Assembly (NCBI RefSeq): GCF_947487305.1 | Contig: NZ_CANKWH010000020.1 | Span: 1-51,383 of the forward strand | From: an uncultured Paracoccus sp. | GTDB taxonomy: Bacteria > Pseudomonadota > Alphaproteobacteria > Rhodobacterales > Rhodobacteraceae | Reading direction: 5' to 3' | Length of the DNA: 51,383 nucleotides | Part shown: piece by piece, positions 39,539-47,379 of the stretch | How the letters are laid out: each line of letters opens with the position of its first letter | Numbering within the stretch: the stretch's first letter is position 1 | The notes under the pieces: generated by a model | Databases searched by the model: none | The model's input: only the letters and a program-made list of their open reading frames with translations | Told to the model about the DNA's origin: nothing | Program-made: the position numbers and the translations under genes

Positions 39539-40228
39539 ATGTTCGACTATGCACGCAACATGAAGCTGGCGGTGCAGGATACCCTGCGCCGCTCGGCCCT
39601 GAAGGCGGCTGCCGGCGGGGTGATGGTGATCGGGCTCGGCTTCCTTCTGGCCGCGCTCTGGTCCTATCTGGCGACCGGGCTTGGCTGGGGGGCGATGAAT
39701 GCCTCGCTGGCCATTGGCGGGGGCTTCCTGTTGATCGGGGTGATCCTGCTGATGGTGGGCGGCCGCGTGACCCATGAGGCGCCCACCACCGATGATCTGA
39801 AGCGCGAGGTCGAGGCGCGGCTGACGCTGGCGGCGGATGCCGCGGCGCTGCGTGCGCGCAGCGAGGCGATGCGGATTGTCGATGGTGCGACCGACCGGGC
39901 GAATGCCCTTCTGGATCGCGCCACCGGCACGGCCAACCGTTTTGTCAGCGACACCGGCGAGACCGTGCGCGACACCGCCCGCAAGGTCGGGCTGTCGGCC
40001 GAGAATGTCGAAGCTGCCAAGGAAACCGTGCAGGAAGGCGCGCGGCAGGCCAAGGCAGCGGCGAATTCGAACGCCGGCAGCATGGCCAAGCTGGTCGGAG
40101 CCTTTGCCATCGGCCTGACATTGGCCTCGAAACTGGGCGAGCGTCGCCGACGCGACGACGCCTTTGACGACGGGGCCTATGACGATTTTGACGATTATTA
40201 TGACGACGAAGATCCCTCCGTCCGATAA
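39539..40228 (+). CDS. Phage-holin-family (YqjE-like) membrane protein
   Basis: A 229-residue protein with two transmembrane segments (about 20-48, AAGGVMVIGLGFLLAALWSY, and 55-75, LAIGGGFLLIGVILLMVGG), then a long helical domain with alternating Ala, Glu, Asp and Thr (about 85-185), a third hydrophobic stretch near 180-198 and a very acidic Asp/Tyr tail. The family name Phage_holin_3_6 is historical; linkage to the DUF883 gene indicates a host envelope protein. Co-transcription with that gene and shared stress response are likely. GGAGA is 9 bp upstream of ATG 39539. Confidence 0.78.
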   Translation: MFDYARNMKLAVQDTLRRSALKAAAGGVMVIGLGFLLAALWSYLATGLGWGAMNASLAIGGGFLLIGVILLMVGGRVTHEAPTTDDLKREVEARLTLAADAAALRARSEAMRIVDGATDRANALLDRATGTANRFVSDTGETVRDTARKVGLSAENVEAAKETVQEGARQAKAAANSNAGSMAKLVGAFAIGLTLASKLGERRRRDDAFDDGAYDDFDDYYDDEDPSVR

Positions 40229-40242
40229 ATTTACCTGGTGAG

Positions 40243-40269
40243 AGGGCTGTCCGCGAGGGCAGCCCTTTT
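40243..40269 (+). terminator. Terminator of the DUF883-holin pair
   Basis: AGGGCTGTCC (40243-40252) pairs with GGGCAGCCCT (40257-40266), one T-G pair, loop GCGA, then TTTT. Confidence 0.88.
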
Positions 40270-40275
40270 GCCGTT

Positions 40276-40665
40276 TCAGCCACCGGTCTGATCCTCGGGG
40301 CAGGGCTTCAGCGTGATCGGCTGGCCCGCCGCATTCCCCAATTCGGTGCAGTCTTCCGGTTCCCCCGCAGGATCGCAAAGCCGCCAGCCGCCCCCCGTGG
40401 CGCCACTGGCGGCAAGCGTCAGCTGCGCTTGCGGCGGCAGATCCGGGGTCCAGACCCACCAGCCGTCTTTCAGCACCGCGCCGGGGCCGGGCTCCATCCC
40501 GGCGCCCGATCCCTTCACCGCCGCGCCGGTCAGGACCAGCGCATCGCCCTGCACCTGCCAGTCCTCGCGCCAGGTCGTGCGCTCGACCGAATGGGTCCAG
40601 TCGAGCACGAAGCGATCTCCGGTAAGCGTCAGCACCAGCGCGCCCGCCATCAGACAGGCGCTCAT
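40276..40665 (-). CDS. DUF1850 protein of the TAXI-TRAP operon
   Basis: A 129-residue secreted or membrane-linked protein; its N-terminus MSACLMAGALVLTLTGDRFV can act as signal or anchor. The family pattern is present: FVLDWTHSVERTTWREDW, GSGAGMEPGPGAV and GWWVWTPDLP. DUF1850 genes accompany fused TRAP permeases of the TAXI type; their role is unknown. It overlaps the permease gene by 4 bp (ATGA). It has four cysteines in the mature part, three of them near the C-terminus. Confidence 0.85.
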   Translation of the reverse strand: MSACLMAGALVLTLTGDRFVLDWTHSVERTTWREDWQVQGDALVLTGAAVKGSGAGMEPGPGAVLKDGWWVWTPDLPPQAQLTLAASGATGGGWRLCDPAGEPEDCTELGNAAGQPITLKPCPEDQTGG

Positions 40666-42758
40666 GCCGGGACGGGCCGGTCGCGGCGCATCCAGATCAG
40701 CCCGGCAAACAGCGCCGCCAGCACAAATCCGATCTCGTCGGTCATCGGCACCGCCGCGATCAGCGTGAAGGCCCCGGCAGCGGCCAGCAGCCGCATCCAG
40801 ACGGGCAGGGGCTTGCCCAGCCAGCCGATCACCGCCGTGCCCCAAAGGCCGATGGAGAGGACGCATTTCAGCACGATATAGCCGACCGCCGGCAGGTAGC
40901 CGATCGCCTGCGACAGGGGCCCGCCATCCTGCAGCATCAGCGCCGGGGTATAGACCGCCATGTAGGGGATGACGAAGCCGGCAGCGGCGACCTTGACCGC
41001 CTCGAAGCTGATTTTCAGGCCGCTTTCCTTGGCGATGGGGGCTGCGGCAAAGCAGGCCAGCGCGACGGGGGGCGTCAGGTCGGCGAGGATGCCGAAATAG
41101 AAGACGAACATATGCGACACGATCAGCGGCACACCCAGGTCCAAGAGTGCCGGGGCGGCGATGGTCAAGGTGATGATGTAGTTCGGGATGGTCGGGATGC
41201 CCATGCCCAAGACGATGCAGGTCAGCATGGTCAGGATCAGCGACAGCAGCAGGCTGTTTTCACCGACGCTGACGATGTACATGCCGAAGGTATTGGCCGC
41301 CCCGGTCAGGGTCATGGTGCCGATGATGATACCCACCAGCGCACAGGCGACGCCGACGGGCAGGGCGGTCTTGGCGCCCTCGGCCAGGCTGTCGATGACC
41401 TGCGCGATGGTCTCGCGCCCGCCCTTGCTGATCGCGTTCCACGCCAGCAGCGCGGCGATGCCGATCCACAGGGACATGTTGCCGAACTCGAGGAAACTGG
41501 CCGCGACCAGCGCCAGCCCGATCCAGAAGATATAGCGCAGCACGCCTTGGGGCAGGCCAAGCGCGGCCGAGGCACCGAGGATCAGGAACATGGTCAGCGC
41601 AAGGCCCACGGTGCCCGCGAAAAGCGGCGTGTAGCCCGAGAAGAGCAGATAGACCAGCACCGCCAGCGGCAGGATCAGATACCAGCCCTCGCGCACCGCC
41701 GCCCAGGCCGAGGGCAGGTCTTCCCTGGCCATGCCGCGCAGGTTGCGGCGTCCGGCCTCGAGATGGACCATCCAGAAGGCGCTGGCGAAATAGAGGATCG
41801 CCGGGATGATCGCGGCGCGGACGATCTCGATATATTCGACCCCCAGCGTCTCGGCCATGATGAAGGCCACGGCCCCCATGACCGGCGGCATGATCTGCCC
41901 GCCCATCGAGGCGGTGGCCTCGACCCCGCCGGCGAAGGCGGGCCGGTAGCCGAAGCTTTTCATCAGCGGGATGGTGAATTGCCCGGTGGTGACGACATTG
42001 GCCACGCCCGAGCCCGAGATGGTGCCCATCAGCCCCGAAGAGACGACCGACACCTTGGCCGCGCCGCCCATCTTGTGGCCGACGATCCCGAGGCTGACAT
42101 CGGTAAAGAGCTTGATCATCCCGGCCTTTTCAAGGAAGGCGCCGAAGAGGATGAAGAGGAAGATATAGGTCGCGCTGACGTAAAGCGGCGTGCCATAGAT
42201 GCCCTCGGTGCCATAGGCCATCTGCTCGATCACCTGCGCGAAATCATAGCCGCGGGTCTGCATCGGGCCGGGGAAATACTGCCCGAAGAGGGCATAGATC
42301 AGGAAGGCCCCGGCGACGAGGGGCAGGGCGGCTCCCATCACCACCCAGGCGGCTGCAAAGGTCGTCACCAGCGCGATCACCCCGATGATGACATCCATCT
42401 GGTTCAGCGCGCCGGAACGCAGCATCAGCGGCACATATTCGATCCATTGATAGCCCGCGACCAGAACGCCCAGACCCGCCATCAGCCAGGCGAGGATCTT
42501 CCAAGGCCCGGTCCGGTGGCGCAGCGCCGCCAGAAGCGGAAAGCACAGAAGCATCAGGAAGCCCAGGTGCAGCGCCCGCTGGACCTGGCTCGAGAGCGTG
42601 ACGATATGGGCGGCGATGGCGATCTGGTAGAGCGAGAAGGCCACCGCGATCCAGAACAGAAGCTTGCCCTCGAAACCGGGCGGAAAGCTGTCGGAGAGCG
42701 GGTCGTGAAGTCCCAGATCGGGATCGCCGGCCGGGGCCGGATGCGTGGGTTCGGTCAT
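40662..42758 (-). CDS. TRAP transporter fused permease (DctQM type)
   Basis: About 698 residues with some 16-18 hydrophobic segments. The first part corresponds to the small DctQ-like subunit fused to the large DctM subunit, seen in GSGVANVVTTGQFTIPLMKS and GGQIMPPVMGAVAFIM, then FGILADLTPPVALACFAAAP, all typical of the 4TM/12TM TAXI-associated permease. It uses an ion gradient to import a substrate delivered by the TAXI receptor, likely a carboxylate. Start is uncertain: ATG 42758 (MTEPTHPAPAG) or ATG 42773, neither with a good Shine-Dalgarno. A strong hairpin precedes it. Confidence 0.9.
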   Translation of the reverse strand: MTEPTHPAPAGDPDLGLHDPLSDSFPPGFEGKLLFWIAVAFSLYQIAIAAHIVTLSSQVQRALHLGFLMLLCFPLLAALRHRTGPWKILAWLMAGLGVLVAGYQWIEYVPLMLRSGALNQMDVIIGVIALVTTFAAAWVVMGAALPLVAGAFLIYALFGQYFPGPMQTRGYDFAQVIEQMAYGTEGIYGTPLYVSATYIFLFILFGAFLEKAGMIKLFTDVSLGIVGHKMGGAAKVSVVSSGLMGTISGSGVANVVTTGQFTIPLMKSFGYRPAFAGGVEATASMGGQIMPPVMGAVAFIMAETLGVEYIEIVRAAIIPAILYFASAFWMVHLEAGRRNLRGMAREDLPSAWAAVREGWYLILPLAVLVYLLFSGYTPLFAGTVGLALTMFLILGASAALGLPQGVLRYIFWIGLALVAASFLEFGNMSLWIGIAALLAWNAISKGGRETIAQVIDSLAEGAKTALPVGVACALVGIIIGTMTLTGAANTFGMYIVSVGENSLLLSLILTMLTCIVLGMGIPTIPNYIITLTIAAPALLDLGVPLIVSHMFVFYFGILADLTPPVALACFAAAPIAKESGLKISFEAVKVAAAGFVIPYMAVYTPALMLQDGGPLSQAIGYLPAVGYIVLKCVLSIGLWGTAVIGWLGKPLPVWMRLLAAAGAFTLIAAVPMTDEIGFVLAALFAGLIWMRRDRPVPA

Positions 42759-42782
42759 GGATATGGTCCGCATGAAGGAAAA

Positions 42783-42804
42783 GGGCCGGGGGGTTCCCCG
42801 GCCC
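42783..42804 (-). terminator. Intra-operon hairpin between TAXI and permease genes
   Basis: Perfect 9-bp stem GGGCCGGGG/CCCCGGCCC with a four-base loop; on the minus strand it is followed by TTTTCCTT. It starts 13 bp after the TAXI stop and ends just before the permease start, so it probably attenuates the permease or protects the receptor mRNA end. Confidence 0.75.
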
Positions 42805-42817
42805 GCATCGTTTCGGC

Positions 42818-43774
42818 TTACTCGGCCTTCACGCCGACCTCGTCATAGTATTTCTGCGCGCCCGGATGCACCGGCACCGGCATCCCCTGCAGCGCGTTCT
42901 GCACGTCGACCTCGGCGGTGGCGGCATGGGCGGCCTTCAGCGTGTCGAGGTTTTCATACATCAGCTTGGTCATCTGATAGGCCAGATCGTCGCTGACATC
43001 GCTGTTGGTGATCAGATAGTTGATGACGGCGACCGTCGGCACGTCCTCGGCCTGACCCTCATAGGTATTGGCGGGGATGTTCTGGGCGATATAAGGCGCG
43101 CCCAGTTTCTCGGCCACATCGGCCGGAACCGAGACCACCGAGATCGGGATCGAGGTCGAAAGGTCCTTCAGCGAGGCGACACCCAGACCTGCGGATTGCA
43201 GCGTGGCGTCCAGCTGGCGGTTCTTCATCAACTCGACCGATTCCGCGAAGGGCAGGTATTCGACCTTGCCCAAATCCTCGTAGCTCATCCCGGCGGCCTC
43301 GAGGATGGCGCGGGCATTGAGTTCTGTGCCTGATTTCGGCGCACCCACGGAAAGCGCCTTGCCCTTTAGATCCTCCAGCGTCTTGATACCGCTGTCGGCG
43401 CTGGCAACGATCTGGATATAGTTCGGATAGATCGCGGAAATGCCGCGCAGCTTGTCCAGCGGGGCAGGGAAGCCGGCATCGGCATCGCCCTCAGCCGCGA
43501 GTTTCACGGAATCGCCAAGCGCAAAGCCGATCTCGCCCTTGTTCTGCTGCAGCAGGTTCAGGTTCTCGACGCTGGCCTTGGTCGACTGGACCTGCACCTT
43601 GGCACCCTCGATGCCCTGCGAATAGATTTGCGACAGCGCGCCGCCCACCGGGTAATAGACGCCCGAGGTGCCGCCGGTCAGGATATTGATGAATTGCTGC
43701 GCCGAGCCGGGAACCGGCAGCGCCGCCAAGACAAACCCGGCCGCCAGACCGGCAAATTTGGTGCGAATGGTCAT
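42818..43774 (-). CDS. TAXI family TRAP substrate-binding protein
   Basis: A 318-residue periplasmic receptor with signal peptide MTIRTKFAGLAAGFVLAALP and cleavage near GSA-QQ (about residue 25). The TAXI core follows: INILTGGTSGVYYPVGGALS, SVENLNLLQQNKGEIGFALG and GAPKSGTELNARAILEAAG. It captures the substrate for the permease downstream; TAXI receptors often bind glutamate or other organic acids, but the ligand cannot be read here. First gene of the TAXI-permease-DUF1850 operon. Confidence 0.92.
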   Translation of the reverse strand: MTIRTKFAGLAAGFVLAALPVPGSAQQFINILTGGTSGVYYPVGGALSQIYSQGIEGAKVQVQSTKASVENLNLLQQNKGEIGFALGDSVKLAAEGDADAGFPAPLDKLRGISAIYPNYIQIVASADSGIKTLEDLKGKALSVGAPKSGTELNARAILEAAGMSYEDLGKVEYLPFAESVELMKNRQLDATLQSAGLGVASLKDLSTSIPISVVSVPADVAEKLGAPYIAQNIPANTYEGQAEDVPTVAVINYLITNSDVSDDLAYQMTKLMYENLDTLKAAHAATAEVDVQNALQGMPVPVHPGAQKYYDEVGVKAE

Positions 43775-43838
43775 GTTTCTGTTCTCCCTGTCTGATTATC
43801 GGGTCAGGTTAGGGGGAAGTGAACGCTTGGTCAAAAAG

Positions 43839-43866
43839 AAATCCCGGCCTTTCGACCGGGATTTTT
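43839..43866. terminator. Bidirectional terminator after grxD
   Basis: Perfect 9-bp stem AAATCCCGG/CCGGGATTT with an 8-base loop, T-tracts on both strands. On the minus strand it ends bolA-grxD and insulates the TAXI operon promoter. Confidence 0.88.
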
Positions 43867-43902
43867 ATTGTTCATAAGTTTCAGTGACTTGCCGAAGCAA
43901 TA

Positions 43903-44265
43903 TCAGGCGTTGGCTTCGCGGATCTTGGCAGCAGCCTCCTTGGAATAGACGACGCCTTTCTGGTCGAAAAGCTGGTCCAGCTCGCCCGACAGCGTCATCT
44001 CGGTGACGATGTCACAGCCACCCACGAACTCGCCCTTGACGTAGAGCTGCGGGATGGTCGGCCAATCCGAGAATTCCTTGATGCCCTGGCGGATGCCGTC
44101 ATCGGCCAGCACGTTCACGTCCTGGAACTCGACGCCCATGTAGTTCAGCACACCAGCCACGCGGCTGGAAAACCCGCATTGCGGCATTTCCTTGGTGCCC
44201 TTCATGAACAGCACAACATCGCTGCTGTCGATGGCTTTCTGGATATCGGCTTTCACGTCGCTCAT
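43903..44265 (-). CDS. grxD: Monothiol glutaredoxin GrxD
   Basis: A 120-residue CGFS-type glutaredoxin (Cys30-Gly-Phe-Ser33 in MPQCGFSSRV), which carries [2Fe-2S] clusters and delivers them in iron homeostasis. Other conserved parts are MKGTKEMPQC, WPTIPQLYVKGEFVGGCDI and SGELDQLFDQKG. It follows bolA by 13 bp on the same strand; BolA and CGFS glutaredoxins form a Fe-S heterodimer, so the operon matches a known complex. Confidence 0.96.
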   Translation of the reverse strand: MSDVKADIQKAIDSSDVVLFMKGTKEMPQCGFSSRVAGVLNYMGVEFQDVNVLADDGIRQGIKEFSDWPTIPQLYVKGEFVGGCDIVTEMTLSGELDQLFDQKGVVYSKEAAAKIREANA

Positions 44266-44278
44266 CTTGGGGATTCCT

Positions 44279-44521
44279 TCAATCCGGTGCCTTGGTGGTC
44301 AGCGCGAGGGCGTGCAGTTCGCCGGCCGGACCATCCATCTTGCCTTGCAGCGCCGCATAGACAGCGCGCTGCTGCTGAACGCGGTTCAGACCCCGGAAGC
44401 TTTCGTCGATCACCTCGGCCGAGTAATGGTTTCCATCGCCGGCGAGATCGGTGATCTCGATCCGCGCGTCGGGAAACGCCGCGCGGATCAGGGCTTCGAT
44501 CTGGTGGGCTTCCATCGCCAT
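44279..44521 (-). CDS. bolA: BolA family protein
   Basis: An 80-residue BolA/IbaG-type protein: MAMEAHQIEALIRAAFPDAR, DLAGDGNHYSAEVIDESFRG and GLNRVQQQRAVYAALQG, then ELHALALTTKAP. BolA proteins bind a Fe-S cluster with monothiol glutaredoxin. AAAGGA lies 6 bp before ATG 44521; the frame continues upstream but the added residues have no family match. Operon with grxD. Confidence 0.94.
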   Translation of the reverse strand: MAMEAHQIEALIRAAFPDARIEITDLAGDGNHYSAEVIDESFRGLNRVQQQRAVYAALQGKMDGPAGELHALALTTKAPD

Positions 44522-45097
44522 GTGGGGTCCTTTCGCAGTTGCCATCAGATGTAGGGGAAGCCCCATGCACCTGCAAGGGGAGGCAAAGCGCAGCGGACGT
44601 TACACTGGTATCTGCAATAGTGATAATCCGTATTATGGAACACTGTGCTTACGCACGAGCTTGCCCCCACGAGGGTGACTTGGCTAATTGCCGGCGCGGT
44701 TGAGACAGGTGCACAGAGAATGCGTGCGACCCCGTTGCACGCATGGTGTGGAATAGCCAGCCTTCCAACACGCTTATCCGTAAAGAAGATACCGCCACAA
44801 GCTTGAGACGAGACTCTGCCGCAACCTGATCCGCGTGGCGATCGCATCTGTCAGGTTCGTCGCGGCTGGTGTGGGTCGGCCAGATCCGGCGGCGCCGATG
44901 CCACTGGCCAAGCCGGGTTCCCAGGAACAGGAGCCGGCCTGACTCCGTTCACCAAATCTTAATAATATAGCAATATCAATTATTTATATTGACATACGCG
45001 AATCAATAGGCGAGAAAGGCGATGGCAGACCCCACCGCAAGACCTTGCAATGCCCGCGCCGGACGCGAATAAACTCCGCCGGGAAAAGGAGATTTGC
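44522..45097. other. Gene-poor AT-rich stretch between bolA and the redoxin gene
   Basis: About 575 bp with no gene I can support. It includes an inverted repeat ATGCGTGC/GCACGCAT (44720-44727 and 44737-44744) and a markedly AT-rich segment at about 44950-44995 with a -35-like TTGACA (44989-44994). Composition differs from the flanking genes. Short open frames there lack ribosome sites and family features. It may hold the promoters of both flanking operons, a decayed mobile element, or an unseen small RNA. Confidence 0.45.
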
Positions 45098-45652
45098 ATG
45101 GCTGTCACACCCCCCGTCTGCGATTTCGGCGCGCCGATCCGGGATTTCACGCTTCCCGGCACCGATGGGCGCGACCACAGCCTGGCCGAGATCAGCGGGC
45201 CGAACGGCACGCTGGTCATGTTCATCTGCAACCATTGCCCCTATGTGCAGGCGGTGATGGACCGCATCACCCGCGACGCGCGCGATCTGCAGGCGGCGGG
45301 CATCGGCGTCGTCGCCATCTCGGCCAATGATGTGGGTGACTATCCGCAGGACGGGCCGGACCAGATGGTGCTTGAGGCGGAAAAGCACGGGTTCAGCTTT
45401 CCCTATCTCTACGACGAAAGCCAGGCGGTCGCGCGGGACTACGGTGCCGAATGCACGCCGGATTTCTTCGGCTACAATGCCGCCGGCGAATTGCAGTATC
45501 GCGGCCGGCTGGATGCCTCGGGCCGCAATCCGGGCCCGCCCGATGCAAAGCGCGAGCTTTACGAGGCGATGCTGCAGATCGCCGAGACCGGGCAGGGTCC
45601 GCGCGACCAGGTGCCGTCAATGGGCTGCTCGATCAAGTGGAAGTCGCAATGA
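45098..45652 (+). CDS. Thioredoxin-family protein (redoxin)
   Basis: A 184-residue AhpC/TSA-like thioredoxin-fold protein. Residues 44-47 are CNHC in MFICNHCPYVQAVMDR, the CXXC of a subgroup related to TlpA-like and thiol-peroxidase proteins, and SQAVARDYGAECTPDFFGYN follows with the cis-Pro region. No signal peptide, so cytoplasmic. Shine-Dalgarno AAAGGAG lies 6 bp before ATG 45098. It overlaps gph by 4 bp (ATGA). Partner and substrate are unknown. Confidence 0.85.
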   Translation: MAVTPPVCDFGAPIRDFTLPGTDGRDHSLAEISGPNGTLVMFICNHCPYVQAVMDRITRDARDLQAAGIGVVAISANDVGDYPQDGPDQMVLEAEKHGFSFPYLYDESQAVARDYGAECTPDFFGYNAAGELQYRGRLDASGRNPGPPDAKRELYEAMLQIAETGQGPRDQVPSMGCSIKWKSQ

Positions 45653-46329
45653 CCGTCTGTTACGCCCCCTGCCCCGTGGTCTTCGATCTCGACGGCACGC
45701 TGATCGACAGCGCGCCCGATATCCATGCCGCCGTGAATGCGGTCCTGCGCGATGTCGATGTGCCGCCGCTGACGCTGGATCAGATCCGCGGCTTCATCGG
45801 CGGCGGGGTCGAGCTGCTGTGGCACCGGATCATCGTCGCCACGCATCTGCCCGAGACCGAACAGCGCCCGCTGATGGCCGCCTTCATGGCGCGCTACAGC
45901 CGCAGCACCGCATTGACGCGGCTCTATCCGGGCGTGATCGAGGCGCTTGGGGTTCTGGCCGATCGCGGCCATCCGCTGGGTCTTTGCACGAACAAGCCGA
46001 TGCAGCCGACCCGCGCCGTGCTGGCGCATTTCGGCATCGAAGACCTGTTCGCCACGATCATCGCCGGCGACTCGCTGCCTGAACGCAAGCCGCATCCCGC
46101 GCCCCTGCGGGCGGCGCTGGCGGCGCTTGGCGCCGAACCCGACGCACCGAAGGGGATTTTCGTCGGCGACAGCGAGATCGATGCCGAGACCGCCGAAGCC
46201 GTGCCGGTGCCGCTGATGCTCTTCACCCATGGCTATCGCAAGACCCCGGTCGAGCAACTGCCGCATTTCGCGGCCTTCGATCATTTCGACGCATTGCCGG
46301 CACTGGTCGAGCAGGCGGTCACGCAATAG
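45649..46329 (+). CDS. gph: Phosphoglycolate phosphatase
   Basis: A 226-residue HAD hydrolase that removes phosphate from 2-phosphoglycolate, formed in DNA repair and by Rubisco. Motif I is FDLDGTLIDSAPD (Asp13 nucleophile, Asp15), motif II GLCTNKP, motif III Lys in ERKPHPAPL and motif IV VGDSEIDAETA. The small cap follows motif I, as in Gph. Other HAD phosphatases of this class could look alike. Translation is coupled to the upstream redoxin gene. Confidence 0.87.
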   Translation: MTVCYAPCPVVFDLDGTLIDSAPDIHAAVNAVLRDVDVPPLTLDQIRGFIGGGVELLWHRIIVATHLPETEQRPLMAAFMARYSRSTALTRLYPGVIEALGVLADRGHPLGLCTNKPMQPTRAVLAHFGIEDLFATIIAGDSLPERKPHPAPLRAALAALGAEPDAPKGIFVGDSEIDAETAEAVPVPLMLFTHGYRKTPVEQLPHFAAFDHFDALPALVEQAVTQ

Positions 46330-46350
46330 CGACGCCAACGCGCTTGACCT

Positions 46351-46380
46351 TCGCCCCGCATTTGCGTCAATGCGGGGCGA
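46351..46380. other. 12-bp perfect inverted repeat between gph and DUF442 gene
   Basis: TCGCCCCGCATT (46351-46362) and AATGCGGGGCGA (46369-46380), loop TGCGTC. There is no T-run. It could be a terminator-like mRNA stem or an operator upstream of the next gene; a -35-like TTGACC lies at 46344-46349. Confidence 0.55.
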
Positions 46381-46407
46381 CCGGAATTGGCCAGAAAGAG
46401 AAGCACC

Positions 46408-46836
46408 ATGGACCTGCGTCAGCTCATTCCCGATCTCGCCGTCTCGGGCCAGATCACCCCGCAGGATGTCGCGGCCCTGGCCGAGGCCGGGTTCAAGGTG
46501 CTGATCAACAACCGACCCGACGAGGAGATCGGCCCCGAGGAAGACAGCGTGGTGATGGCCGAGGCCGCCCGCGCCGCCGGGATGAGCTATCATTACATCC
46601 CCTTCGTGCCGAGCCAGATCACCCCCGAGATGATCACCGGCTTTGCCGAGGCGATGGCCGAGCGCGGGCCGCATTTCGCCTATTGCCGCAGCGGCAATCG
46701 CAGCACGGTGCTGTGGGCGCTGACCCAGGCCAGCAAGCGCCCGCATGACGAGATCCTGCAGATCGCCGCCAATGCGGGCTATGACCTGTCGGGCATCCGG
46801 CCGATGCTGGCGAGCCTCGCCAGCCGGCGCGGCTGA
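46408..46836 (+). CDS. DUF442 phosphatase-like sulfurtransferase (TIGR01244)
   Basis: A 142-residue protein of the beta-lactamase-hydrolase-like phosphatase family (TIGR01244). The N-terminus MDLRQLIPDLAVSGQITPQD and KVLINNRPDEEIGPE match the family; Cys93 and Arg98 in YCRSGNRST form the CX5R loop of cysteine phosphatases and rhodanese-like enzymes. In some bacteria this domain is fused to a sulfur-metabolising hydrolase; here it is alone. The substrate is unknown. Confidence 0.85.
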   Translation: MDLRQLIPDLAVSGQITPQDVAALAEAGFKVLINNRPDEEIGPEEDSVVMAEAARAAGMSYHYIPFVPSQITPEMITGFAEAMAERGPHFAYCRSGNRSTVLWALTQASKRPHDEILQIAANAGYDLSGIRPMLASLASRRG

Positions 46837-46854
46837 GTTCAGGACTGCGAGATC

Positions 46855-46873
46855 GGGGCAGGCACCCTGCCCC
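46855..46873. terminator. Hairpin between convergent genes
   Basis: Perfect 8-bp stem GGGGCAGG/CCTGCCCC with loop CAC, between the DUF442 gene and the Spx/ArsC-like gene. No T-run. Confidence 0.5.
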
Positions 46874-46879
46874 GCCGGA

Positions 46880-47224
46880 TTACGCCTGAACCCCCAGCGC
46901 GCGCTTTACATTCGCGGTCCAGCCCAGCAGCCGCAGATCGCCGGTCTCGATCGCCGGGCGCTTCATCACGCTGGGTTTCTCGCCCATCATCGTGACTGCG
47001 TCGGCGCCGCGCTCGGCCTCGGACATGCCACGCCAGGTCAGGCTGGCGCGGTTGATGATCTTCTCGCCCCATTCAGCCGCCAGACGCTCGCGCAGCGCCC
47101 TGTCCAGCGGGTCCTTCTGCACGTCGCGAAAGTCCACGGTCCAGCCGGCACCCTCAAGCTCGGATTGCGCTTTTTGGCAGGTGGAACAATGTCCAAGCCC
47201 ATACATCGTCAGTGATTTCGACAT
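46880..47224 (-). CDS. Spx/MgsR/ArsC-like thioredoxin-fold protein
   Basis: A 114-residue protein of the ArsC/Spx family (YffB-like). The redox motif is Cys13-Ser-Thr-Cys16 in MYGLGHCSTCQKAQ, then FRDVQKDPLDRALRERL and EKPSVMKRPAIETGDLRLLG, the conserved C-terminal segment. It lacks evidence for arsenate reductase activity and proteobacterial members are mostly of unknown function. It is preceded by a 24-residue lipoprotein gene 9 bp upstream on the same strand. Confidence 0.85.
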   Translation of the reverse strand: MSKSLTMYGLGHCSTCQKAQSELEGAGWTVDFRDVQKDPLDRALRERLAAEWGEKIINRASLTWRGMSEAERGADAVTMMGEKPSVMKRPAIETGDLRLLGWTANVKRALGVQA

Positions 47225-47233
47225 GTCAGAACC

Positions 47234-47308
47234 TCAGATGAAGGGGATAAGCGGCACGCCGCAGGCGGCCAATGCAAGGACGGCGGAAAGGGCGAGGACG
47301 AGTTTCAT
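47234..47308 (-). CDS. 24-residue micro-lipoprotein
   Basis: ATG 47308 to TGA 47234 encodes 24 residues: MKLVLALSAVLALAAC, a complete signal peptide and lipobox LAAC, then a mature part of only nine residues, CGVPLIPFI. Shine-Dalgarno AGGAG lies 6 bp before the start. Cleavage by LspA would leave a short acylated hydrophobic peptide. It probably lies in one transcript with the Spx/ArsC-like gene. I have seen similar short lipoproteins in Rhodobacteraceae, but cannot verify conservation here. The entericidin family is another class of tiny lipoproteins, with no visible homology. Confidence 0.72.
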   Translation of the reverse strand: MKLVLALSAVLALAACGVPLIPFI

Positions 47309-47379
47309 GGCTGCTCCTGTTCGGGTTTTGCCGTCATATGGGACGCCCGCAGGCCTGCGCACAAGTCACAAATCCGGCG

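Noticed and set aside
39539..40228. Prophage holin
   Set aside because: Despite the family name the gene pairs with a DUF883 gene, as in host yqjD-yqjE, and no phage genes are near.
41112..42848. 578-codon plus-strand frame opposite the TRAP permease
   Set aside because: Translation is a His/Asp/Gly/Arg-rich shadow; the membrane protein on the other strand is unmistakable.
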